From: Algoriphagus vanfongensis DSM 17529
Lineage (GTDB): Bacteria > Bacteroidota > Bacteroidia > Cytophagales > Cyclobacteriaceae
Length of the DNA: 64,000 bases
Assembly (NCBI RefSeq): GCF_000429465.1
Contig: NZ_AUBX01000015.1
Coordinates: forward strand, 310,001-374,000
Reading direction: 5' to 3'
The notes beneath the pieces were generated by a model. It saw only the letters and a list, made by a program, of their open reading frames with translations, made no database searches and was not told the origin of the DNA. A program made the position numbers and the translations under genes. Shown piece after piece: positions 1 through 8,467 of the stretch. The first letter of the stretch is position 1. Every line of letters starts with the position of its first letter.

Positions 1-1
1 C

Positions 2-1339
2 ATTGAGCGGGCGATTTTGTCCCGTCACAATATCAACTTACTCGGACTTCGTGGACAGGCCAAAACCCGGATCGCGCGGATGATGACACAGTTGCTCGAT
101 GAGTACGTTCCGGTCGTATTTGGGTCAGAATTGAATGATGATCCTTTGGCTCCTTTGAGCACATTTGCAAAGGAAAAGATCGAGGAAAAAGGAGATGAAA
201 CTCCCATCATCTGGTGGCATCGGGATGATCGATACACCGAAAAATTGGCGACACCGGATGTGTCTGTAGCAGATCTGATCGGCGATGTGGATCCGATCAA
301 GGCAGCAACTTTGAAATTGAGTTACAATGATGAGCGCGTGATCCACTATGGTCTCGTTCCTCGTTCCAATCGCTCCATTTTCGTGATCAATGAATTGCCG
401 GATTTGCAGGCGAGGATTCAGGTAGCACTTTTCAATATTCTACAAGAAGGAGATATCCAGATTCGTGGTTTCAAATTGAGGCTTCCTTTGGATATCCAGT
501 TTGTATTCACAGCCAATCCTGAGGATTATACCAACCGGGGAAGTATTGTGACCCCTTTGAAGGACCGAATAGAAAGTCAGATCATCACCCACTATCCAAA
601 ATCGATTGAAATAGGGAAAAGAATCACCGCTCAGGAGGCCAATGTAAAAGGGAAACCTGTGGATAAGATTTTTATCCCCGAGTTGATGAAGGATCTTATC
701 GAACAAATTGCTATCGAGGCGAGACATTCGGAGTATGTGGATGAAAAAAGTGGAGTTTCGGCTCGTTTGACAATTTCTGCCTATGAAAATCTTGTTTCAG
801 CTGCAGAGAGGAGACTTTATCTCAATGGAGAAGAGAGCACCGTGGTCCGAATTGCAGACTTGATTGGTGTAATTCCTGCTATTACCGGCAAGGTCGAACT
901 AGTCTATGAAGGGGAGCAAGAAGGCGCAGGATTAGTTGCTTACAATTTAATTGGAAAAGCTATCAGATCTCAATTTGTAAACTATTTTCCATCGCCTGAA
1001 GAGAAGAAGAAAGCGAAGGAAGGAAATCCTTACGTGATTCCTTTGGCTTGGTTTGGGGAAGGCAATGTGTTGGATTTGGAAGCTTCTCAATCCGATAAGG
1101 AGTACAAATCACTTTTGCATGCTGTACCAGGATTAGAAGAAGTCGTGACTCAGTTGGTCAGCAAAATCCCGGAGAAGGAAAAAGAATTCTTTATGGAGTT
1201 TGCACTTCATGGCTTGGCTGAATATTCTCAGCTCAGCAAACGAATGCTGGATACAGGCTTGCAATTCAAAGACCTTTTCAGTTCCATGTTTGATATGGGA
1301 CCAGGGGATGAGGATGATTTTGAGGAGGACGATTTATAA
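2..1339 (+). CDS. AAA+ ATPase, Mg-chelatase subunit I / MoxR-like (5' partial)
   Basis: The reading frame is open at the left edge (I-E-R-A-I-L-S-R-H-N before the first possible start), so the gene is truncated by the window. Walker A GLRGQAKT lies at the very beginning of the visible part, a Walker B-like IFVINELPDL about 110 residues later, and a sensor-1 type FTANPEDYTNRG follows. This order is that of the MoxR/ChlI clade of AAA+ ATPases. The C-terminus is acidic (DEDDFEEDD). No chlorophyll or cobalamin genes are near, so a chaperone-like MoxR role, normally with a VWA-domain partner, is more likely than tetrapyrrole metal insertion. No VWA gene follows in this window. Family assignment is firm, cellular role is not. 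Confidence 0.85.
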   Translation: MERAILSRHNINLLGLRGQAKTRIARMMTQLLDEYVPVVFGSELNDDPLAPLSTFAKEKIEEKGDETPIIWWHRDDRYTEKLATPDVSVADLIGDVDPIKAATLKLSYNDERVIHYGLVPRSNRSIFVINELPDLQARIQVALFNILQEGDIQIRGFKLRLPLDIQFVFTANPEDYTNRGSIVTPLKDRIESQIITHYPKSIEIGKRITAQEANVKGKPVDKIFIPELMKDLIEQIAIEARHSEYVDEKSGVSARLTISAYENLVSAAERRLYLNGEESTVVRIADLIGVIPAITGKVELVYEGEQEGAGLVAYNLIGKAIRSQFVNYFPSPEEKKKAKEGNPYVIPLAWFGEGNVLDLEASQSDKEYKSLLHAVPGLEEVVTQLVSKIPEKEKEFFMEFALHGLAEYSQLSKRMLDTGLQFKDLFSSMFDMGPGDEDDFEEDDL

Positions 1340-1347
1340 TCTGTAAA

Positions 1348-1370
1348 ACCGCAGAGACGCTAAGGGCGCA
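1348..1370 (+). repeat. Left terminal inverted repeat of GxxExxY cassette
   Basis: A 23-nt arm beginning ACCGCAGAG and ending GGGCGCA matches the reverse complement of 1880-1902 at 21 of 23 positions (mismatches A/G and T/A). It is purine-rich reading inward and weakly periodic (GCAGAG, CGCTAAG, GCGCAAAG). Together the two arms bound a ~555-bp unit containing one broken gene. Confidence 0.8.
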
Positions 1371-1400
1371 AAGTTTACTAAGATGGACTTTGCGCCTTTT
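1362..1400 (+). terminator. Hairpin with T-run after the AAA+ ATPase gene
   Basis: GGCGCAAAGT (1365-1374) pairs perfectly with ACTTTGCGCC (1387-1396) around a 12-nt loop, the stem can be extended by three more pairs, and TTTT follows. It sits 23 bp after the ATPase stop codon and overlaps the left repeat arm, so the repeat may have supplied the terminator. Confidence 0.6.
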
Positions 1401-1420
1401 GAGTGTTTAAGTGAATTTTC

Positions 1421-1798
1421 CTATAAATTATTGACAACTCTTGTTACTCCATCTATCAATTTGATAGAATTGAAATTGACGAGTAAACCTAGTTTTTTAT
1501 CTGTAAGCTTTACTTAGGTGAGTAATTGGGCTTTGTGAATAGGTGCAAATTCTGAAACAGTTTTGACTTCTATTATTACTTTTTCCTCTACCAAGAGATC
1601 TAATCTATAACCCACCTGAAGATTAATCCCTTTGTAAAATACCGGAACAGGGACTTGAGTTTGAATATTCAAGCCCTTCTGTGATAATTCAAATGCTAAA
1701 CATCTTTCGTAACTACTTTCCAGTAATCCTGGACCTAGTTGTTTATGAACTTCGATCGCAGCTCCTATTATTTTAGAGGAAATTTCATTTTCAGTCAT
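1421..1798 (-). pseudogene. GxxExxY protein gene, interrupted by a nonsense codon
   Basis: The frame starts at the ATG whose complement ends at 1798 and encodes the family signature G24-L-L-E27-S-S-Y30 and a PD-(D/E)xK-like core (YRLDLLV ... IIEVKT, D67, E77, K79). It stops after QLLT at a TAA (1514-1516), 94 codons in. Translating through this codon continues in the same frame with the expected family C-terminus (KLTDKKLGLLVNFN ... GVTRVVNNL) to a TAG at 1421-1423, giving 125 residues, the usual length. The family normally has Tyr at the TAA position (LLTY), so a single TAC/TAT to TAA change explains the break. Function of the family is unknown; a nuclease-like fold is known family knowledge. 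The gene lies alone between inverted repeats. Confidence 0.85.
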
Positions 1799-1879
1799 AA
1801 AAATTGGATTGATTGAAACTTTCTAAAAATCAATTGATTAAGAATTTAGTAAATATTGAAGATTTATTAAATTCATTTC

Positions 1880-1902
1880 TGCGCCCTTTGCGCCTCTGCG
1901 GT
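1880..1902 (-). repeat. Right terminal inverted repeat of GxxExxY cassette
   Basis: Reverse complement of the left arm at 1348-1370 with two mismatches. The 391-bp stretch from 1799 to 2190 has no gene: it holds this arm, then the promoter and TPP riboswitch of the receptor gene. Confidence 0.8.
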
Positions 1903-1934
1903 GAAGATTAAGAATTAAAATCCCTCCCCTGCAT

Positions 1935-1964
1935 TTGCAATCAAACTTTTCACCTTTACCTTTG
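1935..1964 (+). promoter_or_regulatory. Bacteroidota-type promoter of the TPP riboswitch transcript
   Basis: TTG at 1935-1937, 19-nt spacer, TACCTTTG at 1957-1964: an exact match to the -33/-7 consensus TTG...TAnnTTTG. Expected transcription start near 1970, just before the riboswitch aptamer. Confidence 0.75.
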
Positions 1965-1974
1965 TCATTAGATC

Positions 1975-2055
1975 ATAAGGGGTGCCCTAATATCACGGGC
2001 TGAGATCATACCCATACTACCTGATCCGGGTAATGCCGGCGAAGGGAAATGAACA
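1975..2055 (+). ncRNA. TPP riboswitch (THI element)
   Basis: The aptamer shows the THI-box consensus in order: GGGGTGCC, GGGCTGAGA, ACCTGATCCGGGTAATGCC and GGCGAAGGGAAATG. It senses thiamin pyrophosphate and lies 136 nt upstream of a TonB-dependent receptor on the same strand, so that gene should be shut off when TPP is plentiful. Between aptamer and start codon there are inverted repeats (GTGATT at 2101 with AATCAC at 2127) but no clear T-tract, so the mode of control (termination or translation) cannot be read from the sequence. Confidence 0.95.
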
Positions 2056-2190
2056 AACAAAGTAAAAGATAGCTGGTCTATGGTACCGCTGGATCGCTAT
2101 GTGATTTGCTTTGCAAGCGGGTAAACAATCACGGATGACTTCCCTTGAGTCTTCCCATGTTTCACTCAAAACCCGAAAGGGATTTTACAC

Positions 2191-4578
2191 ATGAAAAATT
2201 TTATTTTGTCCTTGGCGGCTTTGCTGCTGAGTGCATCAGCTTGGGCTCAAGTCAGCCTTAGTGGGAAGGTGTTGGATGAGGAAAGCAGAGAGCCCTTAGT
2301 CGGAGCATCTGTTTGGATTGAGAAAATCGGCAAAGGTGCCGTAACTGATCAAAATGGAGATTTTGCAATCTCAAAACTTCCAGAGGGGAATGTAGAGTTG
2401 CGAGTTTCTTTTTTGGGATTTGAGACCTACAGACAGGCGGTGACACTACCTCTGTCGGGGAGTCTGGAGATTCTGTTGACAAGTCGGGAATTTCTCAGTG
2501 AGGAATTTATTGTTTCAGCCACACGGGCTTCGAGCAACACCCCGACTACTTTTACCACGGTGGACAAGGAGGCGATTGCCAAGCGAAATTTGGGGCAGGA
2601 TATTCCCATTTTGCTCAATTTCACGCCATCTGTAGTCACCAATTCGGATGCAGGTGCCGGAGTGGGCTACACAGGAATGCGAATCCGAGGAACAGACCAA
2701 AGTAGAATCAATGCAACCATCAATGGCATCCCTCTCAACGATGCGGAGTCGCATGGGATTTTCTTCGTGAATATGCCGGATTTCGCCAGCTCTGTGGACA
2801 ATATTCAAATACAGCGAGGAGTAGGTACATCTACCAATGGAGCGGCTACTTTCGGGGCTAGCTTGAATTTCCAGACGGATACACACAAAGAAGATGCTTA
2901 TGCTCAGTTGGACAATAGTTTTGGTTCCTTCAATACCTGGAAACATACCGTCAAAGCAGGAACTGGCCTTTTGAATAACCGTTTTGCCTTTGATGCCCGA
3001 CTTTCCAAAATCACTTCGGATGGCTATGTAGATCGCGCTTTTTCTGATTTGCAGTCCTATTTTATCTCAGGAGGATATTTTGGAGAAAACCATGTGGTGA
3101 AAGTAAATGTGTTTTCAGGCAAGGAGCAGACGTATCAGTCTTGGTACGGTTTGCCGGAAAGTAAGCTAGAGGACGATCGTACTTTCAACTATTACACCTA
3201 TGACAATGAGACTGATAATTATCAGCAGGATCATTATCAAGCCATCTATAGCGGACAGTTTGGTGATAATTGGAAGGCGAATTTTGCGCTACACTACACC
3301 TATGGGCGTGGCTATTACGAGCAATACCGGGAAGACGATGATTTTGGAAGTTATGGTTTGCCTCCGGTCATCATCGGGGATATGACTATCAACAGCACAG
3401 ATATTATCCGCAGAAGATGGCTAGACAATGATTTTTATGGGTTCGTCGGGTCTGTGAATTATGTGTCAGATAGTGGATTGTGGGACATTGTCCTTGGTGG
3501 AGGAGCCAATCGCTATGATGGTGGGCATTTCGGGGAAATCATCTGGGCGCGTGTCGCTGGAGATACAGATATCCGAGATCGCTACTATGACAATGATGCT
3601 GTGAAAGATGACCGAAACATCTACGCAAAAGCGACTTACGAGCTCAAGCCGGGGCTAAATCTTTTTGGAGATGTCCAGTTTCGCGGGATCAATTATAGTT
3701 TCTTCGGAGTCAATGACGACCAGCGAATCGTAGATGGACAAGAAAATTACAATTTCTTCAATCCTAAGTTGGGACTTTCCTACGAAAAGGGGAATCAAAC
3801 CTACTATGCGAGCTATGCCGTGGCCAATCGTGAGCCTACACGTTCCGATTTTACAGACAATCCGATCTCAGAAGTGCCTCGCCCAGAAAGATTGAACAAT
3901 ATCGAAGCCGGTGTACGATCCCAGTCGGGCAACTTTAGCTACAATGCCAACTTCTATTACATGGATTACAAGGATCAGCTGATTTCCACAGGGCAAATCA
4001 ACGATGTGGGTGCTTATATTCGGGAAAATGTGGAATCTTCCTATCGTGCCGGCATCGAGTTGGACGGAGCATATCAGCTTTCACCATCCTGGACTTTTGG
4101 AGGAAATATTGCTTTTTCCCAAAATCGAATCGCTGAATTTACGGAGTACGTCGATGATTACAGTACGGATGAGTTCCAGCAGGAGTCCTTCACTTATGAG
4201 GATACAGACATTGCCTTTTCTCCCAATGTGGTAGGATCTGCGATGATCGAGTTTAAGCCTGTGAAAAATCTGTCCCTCAACTGGATGAGTAAATATGTGG
4301 GCAAGCAATACCTTGACAACACTTCCAATGAAGGGAGGACCCTCGATGCATTCTTTACGAACGATATCCGCATCAGCTACACGGCACAGCCGAGATACTT
4401 CAAAAATTTGGAAGTCAACTTGTTGATCAATAATGTGTTCAATGAGCTGTATGAGCCAAATGGCTATACATTCAGTTACTATCTTCCTGGAGAAAGCGGA
4501 AAAGATTTAGTGACTGAAAATTATTACTACCCTCAGGCAGGAACGAATTTCTTACTGGGATTGAGTATGAGGTTTTAA
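2191..4578 (+). CDS. TonB-dependent receptor, probable thiamin (precursor) uptake
   Basis: 795 residues. A signal peptide (to AWAQ, residues 1-20) is followed by a CarboxypepD_reg-like beta-sandwich (about 21-105), a TonB plug domain (about 115-225, with GTDQSRINATINGIPLND) and a 22-strand-type barrel ending in the aromatic LLGLSMRF expected of outer membrane proteins. Such proteins pull scarce substrates across the outer membrane with energy from TonB-ExbBD. The substrate is inferred from the TPP riboswitch upstream, as known for thiamin-regulated outer membrane receptors in Bacteroidota. It stands alone: no inner-membrane thiamin transporter or thi gene follows. A bidirectional terminator separates it from hflX. 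Confidence 0.92.
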   Translation: MKNFILSLAALLLSASAWAQVSLSGKVLDEESREPLVGASVWIEKIGKGAVTDQNGDFAISKLPEGNVELRVSFLGFETYRQAVTLPLSGSLEILLTSREFLSEEFIVSATRASSNTPTTFTTVDKEAIAKRNLGQDIPILLNFTPSVVTNSDAGAGVGYTGMRIRGTDQSRINATINGIPLNDAESHGIFFVNMPDFASSVDNIQIQRGVGTSTNGAATFGASLNFQTDTHKEDAYAQLDNSFGSFNTWKHTVKAGTGLLNNRFAFDARLSKITSDGYVDRAFSDLQSYFISGGYFGENHVVKVNVFSGKEQTYQSWYGLPESKLEDDRTFNYYTYDNETDNYQQDHYQAIYSGQFGDNWKANFALHYTYGRGYYEQYREDDDFGSYGLPPVIIGDMTINSTDIIRRRWLDNDFYGFVGSVNYVSDSGLWDIVLGGGANRYDGGHFGEIIWARVAGDTDIRDRYYDNDAVKDDRNIYAKATYELKPGLNLFGDVQFRGINYSFFGVNDDQRIVDGQENYNFFNPKLGLSYEKGNQTYYASYAVANREPTRSDFTDNPISEVPRPERLNNIEAGVRSQSGNFSYNANFYYMDYKDQLISTGQINDVGAYIRENVESSYRAGIELDGAYQLSPSWTFGGNIAFSQNRIAEFTEYVDDYSTDEFQQESFTYEDTDIAFSPNVVGSAMIEFKPVKNLSLNWMSKYVGKQYLDNTSNEGRTLDAFFTNDIRISYTAQPRYFKNLEVNLLINNVFNELYEPNGYTFSYYLPGESGKDLVTENYYYPQAGTNFLLGLSMRF

Positions 4579-4600
4579 AAGCTAAATGCTTATAAAAATC

Positions 4601-4629
4601 AAAGCCCTGAAAATTTTCAGGGCTTTTTT
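4601..4629. terminator. Bidirectional terminator between receptor gene and hflX
   Basis: AAAGCCCTGAAAA (4601-4613) is followed directly by its reverse complement (4614-4626) and more T residues; on the other strand an A/T-rich tract gives a U-run too. It serves both converging genes. Confidence 0.85.
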
Positions 4630-4642
4630 AATTGTTTAAAAT

Positions 4643-5905
4643 TTAATCTTCCTCCTTCTCCTCAAAAACGAAGGTTTCATCCTGCAAGTAATGTGGATAA
4701 ATCTTCAAATGTTGTTTTTTGACTTCCTGAACGAGCTTTTCCCGAAATTCTTCTACATTGACTCCAGAACCAGCAGCCATGAATACCGGCTGGATTCCTG
4801 TCTTTTTTTCATAAGCCTCAGACAAAGAATCAAAGTCTTTGAAATCTGCTTCCTCTAGCTCTATTTCAGACATTTCTTGGATTTTCTCTTCAGAAGGCAT
4901 GGTTTCTGCCAAGTCGATCTTGTTGAAAACCAAAAGGACCGGCTTATCTCCGGCATTGATTTCCCGAAGAGTCTGAGTCACCACAGAGATATGATCTTCA
5001 AAGCTCGGATGAGAGATATCCACTACATGAACCAGCAAATCAGCTTCCCGGATCTCGTCAAGCGTGGACTTGAAAGACTCAATCAAGTGGGTAGGTAGCT
5101 TGCGTATAAAACCCACCGTATCAGATAGCAAGAATGGAATATTTTCCAAAACCACTTTTCGAACAGTAGAATCTACTGTTGCAAAAAGTTTGTTTTCTGC
5201 CAAGATATCGGTCTTGGTGATTAGGTTCATCAGGGTGCTTTTGCCCACGTTGGTATAGCCGACCAGTGCCACTCTGACGATGCCTTTTCGGCCTTTCCGC
5301 TGAGTTTCGCCTTGCTTTTCGATTTCTTTCAGCTTTTGTCTGAGCAGGGAAATCTTGTTTCGAATATCTCGTTTATCCGTTTCGATTTCCTTTTCACCGG
5401 CACCACCCCGGGTAGAAGTACCACCTCTCTGTCTTTCCAAGTGAGTCCACATTCTGGTCAGTCGTGGCAAGAGGTATTGAAATCTTGCCAACTCCACTTG
5501 TGTTTTGGCTTGTGCCGTTTGAGCTCTATTGAGGAAAATATCCAAGATCAACAGTGATCGATCGTAGATTTTTACTTTTAGTTCATTTTCAAGGTTTCGC
5601 ATCTGCGATGGAGAAAGGTCATCATCAAAAATCACCATATCCACCTCGAAATGCTCCACATAGGATTGGATTTCTTCAAGTTTACCTTTCCCGACAAAGG
5701 TTCGGATATCAGGTTTTTCCATCTTTTGGGTAAAGCGATAGACTGCTTTCACACCCAGCGTTTCGGTCAAAAAAGCCAGTTCATCCAAATGCTCCTCGAT
5801 GACTTGATCGGAGTCCTGCTGCCGGACAACACTGACCAAGACGGCAGTTTCCTGTTTGGGAGCTGTATCGTATAGTTTTTGAAGCTTTCTGGAGAATTTA
5901 CTCAT
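4643..5905 (-). CDS. hflX: GTPase HflX
   Basis: 420 residues. An N-terminal HflX-specific domain (about 1-205, including the glycine-rich GGTSTRGGAGEKEIETD segment) precedes a translation-factor-type G domain with G1 GYTNVGKS (216-223), G3 DTVG (262-265) and G4 NKID (328-331). HflX binds the 50S subunit and rescues or splits stalled ribosomes under stress, known from other bacteria. Length and motif order are normal. It is monocistronic here, converging on the riboswitch-controlled receptor gene and diverging from rfbC. Confidence 0.95.
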   Translation of the reverse strand: MSKFSRKLQKLYDTAPKQETAVLVSVVRQQDSDQVIEEHLDELAFLTETLGVKAVYRFTQKMEKPDIRTFVGKGKLEEIQSYVEHFEVDMVIFDDDLSPSQMRNLENELKVKIYDRSLLILDIFLNRAQTAQAKTQVELARFQYLLPRLTRMWTHLERQRGGTSTRGGAGEKEIETDKRDIRNKISLLRQKLKEIEKQGETQRKGRKGIVRVALVGYTNVGKSTLMNLITKTDILAENKLFATVDSTVRKVVLENIPFLLSDTVGFIRKLPTHLIESFKSTLDEIREADLLVHVVDISHPSFEDHISVVTQTLREINAGDKPVLLVFNKIDLAETMPSEEKIQEMSEIELEEADFKDFDSLSEAYEKKTGIQPVFMAAGSGVNVEEFREKLVQEVKKQHLKIYPHYLQDETFVFEEKEED

Positions 5906-6052
5906 ATGTATTACTTTTCAGTAGATAAAAGCCTTCCAATCTCAGATTAGTTTCATTTGGGATCAAAACCCCATGAAAATGAGGGAAAGGGAAACAAAGT
6001 TCGGCATATTTCCTCAATTTAGATTAGGATTGTCCTAGGCCTAGTAGTTATT

Positions 6053-6079
6053 TTGTCCCGTTGACAAAAAATACCTTTG
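6053..6079 (+). promoter_or_regulatory. Promoter abutting the rfbC start codon
   Basis: An exact TACCTTTG box (6072-6079) ends one base before the ATG at 6081. A possible TTG lies at 6053-6055 (16-nt spacer, somewhat short). TTTTGTC/GACAAAA (6051-6057, 6063-6069) forms an inverted repeat over the promoter. If used, the mRNA would be leaderless. Confidence 0.45.
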
Positions 6080-6080
6080 T

Positions 6081-6635
6081 ATGGCCCTGATTTCGGAAGC
6101 AGGAATTTCCGGCGTATTAGAAATTCACCCCAAAATATTTGAAGATTCCCGAGGTTATTTCTTCGAATCCTACAGAGAAGATTGGCTGGTTTCCAGAGGT
6201 ATTACCCACGGATGGATTCAGGACAACCAGTCTTTTTCTCAAAAGGGAACGGTAAGAGGACTCCACTTTCAACGGGGCTCATTTGCCCAAGCGAAGCTCG
6301 TCCGCGTGATCCAAGGCAAAGTCAAGGATGTAGTGGTGGATTTGAGGAAAGGCTCACCGACATTCGGAGAGACATATTCTGTGATCTTGGATGCTCACAA
6401 GCATAATCTTCTGTATGTACCGGTTGGATTTGCCCATGGGTTTTCGGTGTTGGAAGATGCTGTTTTTGCTTACAAGTGCTCCAACTATTACCATCGGGAA
6501 AGTGAAGGCGGAATCCTGTGGAATGATCCGGCACTTGGTATAGATTGGGAGGTGGATTATCCGCTTTTGTCTGAGAAAGACCAAGATTGGCCTACATTGA
6601 ATGAGTTTAAAAAAATAAGTGAAGGAGGATTGTAA
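6081..6635 (+). CDS. rfbC: dTDP-4-dehydrorhamnose 3,5-epimerase
   Basis: 184 residues, the normal RmlC length and cupin fold. The catalytic-site signature RGLHFQ carries His62; VVVDLRKGSPTFG and the C-terminal KCSNYYHRESEGGILWNDP (with the active-site Tyr) are typical. The enzyme epimerises dTDP-4-dehydro-6-deoxyglucose at C3 and C5 in dTDP-L-rhamnose synthesis. The other rhamnose genes (rfbA, rfbB, rfbD) are not in this window. The next gene starts immediately after the stop codon (TAAATG), so they are co-transcribed. Confidence 0.93.
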   Translation: MALISEAGISGVLEIHPKIFEDSRGYFFESYREDWLVSRGITHGWIQDNQSFSQKGTVRGLHFQRGSFAQAKLVRVIQGKVKDVVVDLRKGSPTFGETYSVILDAHKHNLLYVPVGFAHGFSVLEDAVFAYKCSNYYHRESEGGILWNDPALGIDWEVDYPLLSEKDQDWPTLNEFKKISEGGL

Positions 6636-7385
6636 ATGGGATTTTTAGACCTATTCAAGAAAAAACCAGAGATTATAGAAGACTTAGATCTGAGTTGGAT
6701 GCAAGTAGATATGCATTCACATTTGATTCCGGGCATAGATGATGGCTCCAAATCGATGGAGGAATCTTTGGAACTGGTGCGCAGATTGAGCTCCTATGGC
6801 TTGCAAAAGATCATCACGACGCCCCATATCATGTCAGAGTACTATCGCAATACTCCGGAGATCATCAACATGGGTCTAGAGGATCTGCGAAAAGCAGTCA
6901 AAAATGAAGGAATAGGGGTAGAAATCGAGGCTGCCGCAGAGTACTACATGGATGAGATTTTTCTGGATAAAGTGAAAAACGGAGAAGAGTTGCTGACCTT
7001 TGGAGATCAGTATATCCTGGTAGAGACAGGTTTTATCAATAGACCTCAAATGCTTTTGGAGACCTTTTTTCATTTGGAAATGGCGGGGTACAAACCAGTA
7101 TTTGCCCATCCGGAGCGCTACCAATACCTCTTATCCGATAAGAAGACTCTGGAAGAGATTTTGGAGAGAAAAATCATTTTGCAAGTCAACTTACTATCAC
7201 TGACTGGATTTTATTCCAAGCAGGTCAAAGATTTTGCCGAGGATCTACTGGAGCGAGGCAATGTCCAGTTTTTTGGTACTGACTGTCACAACAGTAGGTA
7301 CTTGGATATGTTGGAGTCTCTTCCCAAATCCAGAACCTATCAGAAAATACGAGGCAAAGACTGGAAAAACCCTTCTCTTTCATGA
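6636..7385 (+). CDS. PHP-type tyrosine phosphatase (YwqE/CpsB-like)
   Basis: 249 residues with metal-binding motifs of the PHP phosphoesterase fold: DMHSH (25-29), TPHIM (His64), AAAEYYMDE (Glu102), FAHPERY (His158) and FFGTDCHNS near the C-terminus. Family members dephosphorylate the tyrosine-rich tail of a polysaccharide co-polymerase kinase (Wzc/CpsD type) and so tune capsule or exopolysaccharide export. No such kinase lies nearby. It begins directly at the rfbC stop and its own stop overlaps the next start by 4 bp (ATGA), giving a three-gene operon with a surface-sugar theme. Confidence 0.85.
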   Translation: MGFLDLFKKKPEIIEDLDLSWMQVDMHSHLIPGIDDGSKSMEESLELVRRLSSYGLQKIITTPHIMSEYYRNTPEIINMGLEDLRKAVKNEGIGVEIEAAAEYYMDEIFLDKVKNGEELLTFGDQYILVETGFINRPQMLLETFFHLEMAGYKPVFAHPERYQYLLSDKKTLEEILERKIILQVNLLSLTGFYSKQVKDFAEDLLERGNVQFFGTDCHNSRYLDMLESLPKSRTYQKIRGKDWKNPSLS

Positions 7386-8335
7386 AGATTTTCATCACAG
7401 GCATTACCGGCCTTTTGGGCAGCTATGTGGCTCGGGAGTTTGCAGACTTGGGAGAAATCCACGGTCTAAAACGAACAAGCTCCTCTACCCGACTGCTGGA
7501 TGAGGAGGACTTTCCGATTATCTGGCATGAGGGAGATCTGAGCGACCAAGAGTCTTTGGAGCATTTTATCCAAGGGATGGATTTGGTGATCCACGCTGCG
7601 GGCTTGGTTTCTTTTGATTCCAGAGATTCAGATGCTTTGATGGAAGTCAATGTACAAGGCACAGCCAATCTTGTCAATGCCATGCTGAATGCTCAGGTCA
7701 GCAGACTAATCCACGTATCTTCGGTAGCTGCGATAGGTCGGAGCTCGGGGATTTCGCAGATTGATGAAAAATTCAAATGGGTGGAATCTTCTCTCAATAC
7801 AGATTATGCCATATCCAAATATGGCGCTGAATTGGAGGCGTGGAGAGGTGAGCAAGAAGGGCTAAACTTGCTCGTAGTCAATCCGTCGATTTTGCTTGGT
7901 AAAATCGCAGATGAAAGAAGCAGCACGACGATCTATGATTATGTGCTGGAAGAGCACGGGTATTATCCTACAGGACATATCAACTACCTCGATGTGAGAG
8001 ATGCAGCGAGGATGATTCGAGGGCTGTATGAAAAAAATGCTTGGGGACAGCGATTTATTCTCAATGCAGCCAGTATGCCATACCAGGAGTTTTTTCAGAA
8101 AATGGCAGAGATCTTTTCCAAAAAAGCGCCTAGCAAGAAAGCTAGTGGGATATTGTTGAAATTGGCCGTTATCCTTGCAGGACTCGGTCGGACCCTGGGC
8201 ATCAGCAAAAATCCGCTCAATAAAAAAACAGCCATGATCTCGACTCAAAAAATCTCCTTTGATAATCAAAAGGCGACTCGTCTCTTGGAGTATGAGTACC
8301 GAAGCTTGGAGGACACTTTTTCCTGGGCCAAATAA
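7382..8335 (+). CDS. NAD-dependent epimerase/dehydratase (extended SDR)
   Basis: 317 residues. The Rossmann motif GITGLLG is at residues 7-13 and the catalytic YxxxK pair at Tyr142/Lys146 (DYAISKYGAE), preceded by HVSSVAAIG with the catalytic Ser. This places it in the extended short-chain dehydrogenase family, which contains sugar-nucleotide epimerases and dihydroflavonol-4-reductase-like enzymes. The substrate cannot be read from the sequence. It is the last gene of the rfbC operon; the operon position suggests, but does not prove, a nucleotide-sugar or lipid-linked substrate. Confidence 0.85.
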   Translation: MKIFITGITGLLGSYVAREFADLGEIHGLKRTSSSTRLLDEEDFPIIWHEGDLSDQESLEHFIQGMDLVIHAAGLVSFDSRDSDALMEVNVQGTANLVNAMLNAQVSRLIHVSSVAAIGRSSGISQIDEKFKWVESSLNTDYAISKYGAELEAWRGEQEGLNLLVVNPSILLGKIADERSSTTIYDYVLEEHGYYPTGHINYLDVRDAARMIRGLYEKNAWGQRFILNAASMPYQEFFQKMAEIFSKKAPSKKASGILLKLAVILAGLGRTLGISKNPLNKKTAMISTQKISFDNQKATRLLEYEYRSLEDTFSWAK

Positions 8336-8371
8336 ACTTATTTTCCCTCCTTGCCGTTTTGTCTTTTCTTA

Positions 8372-8394
8372 AGAAAAAAGTTTGGCTTTTTTCT
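8372..8394 (+). terminator. Weak A/T-rich hairpin after the rfbC operon
   Basis: AGAAAAAAG (8372-8380) and CTTTTTTCT (8386-8394) pair around TTTGG. The stem is A/T-rich, so strength is doubtful, but it sits 36 bp after the last stop codon of the operon. Confidence 0.4.
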
Positions 8395-8467
8395 GATAAA
8401 AATTAACATTTGGTCGTTTTGAGAGACCACATTATTTGGTATCTTAAATAAACCTTAACCTATTCGA

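Noticed and set aside
2..1339. Magnesium chelatase for chlorophyll synthesis
   Set aside because: The ATPase resembles ChlI but there are no pigment genes nearby and the phylum context favours a MoxR-type chaperone role.
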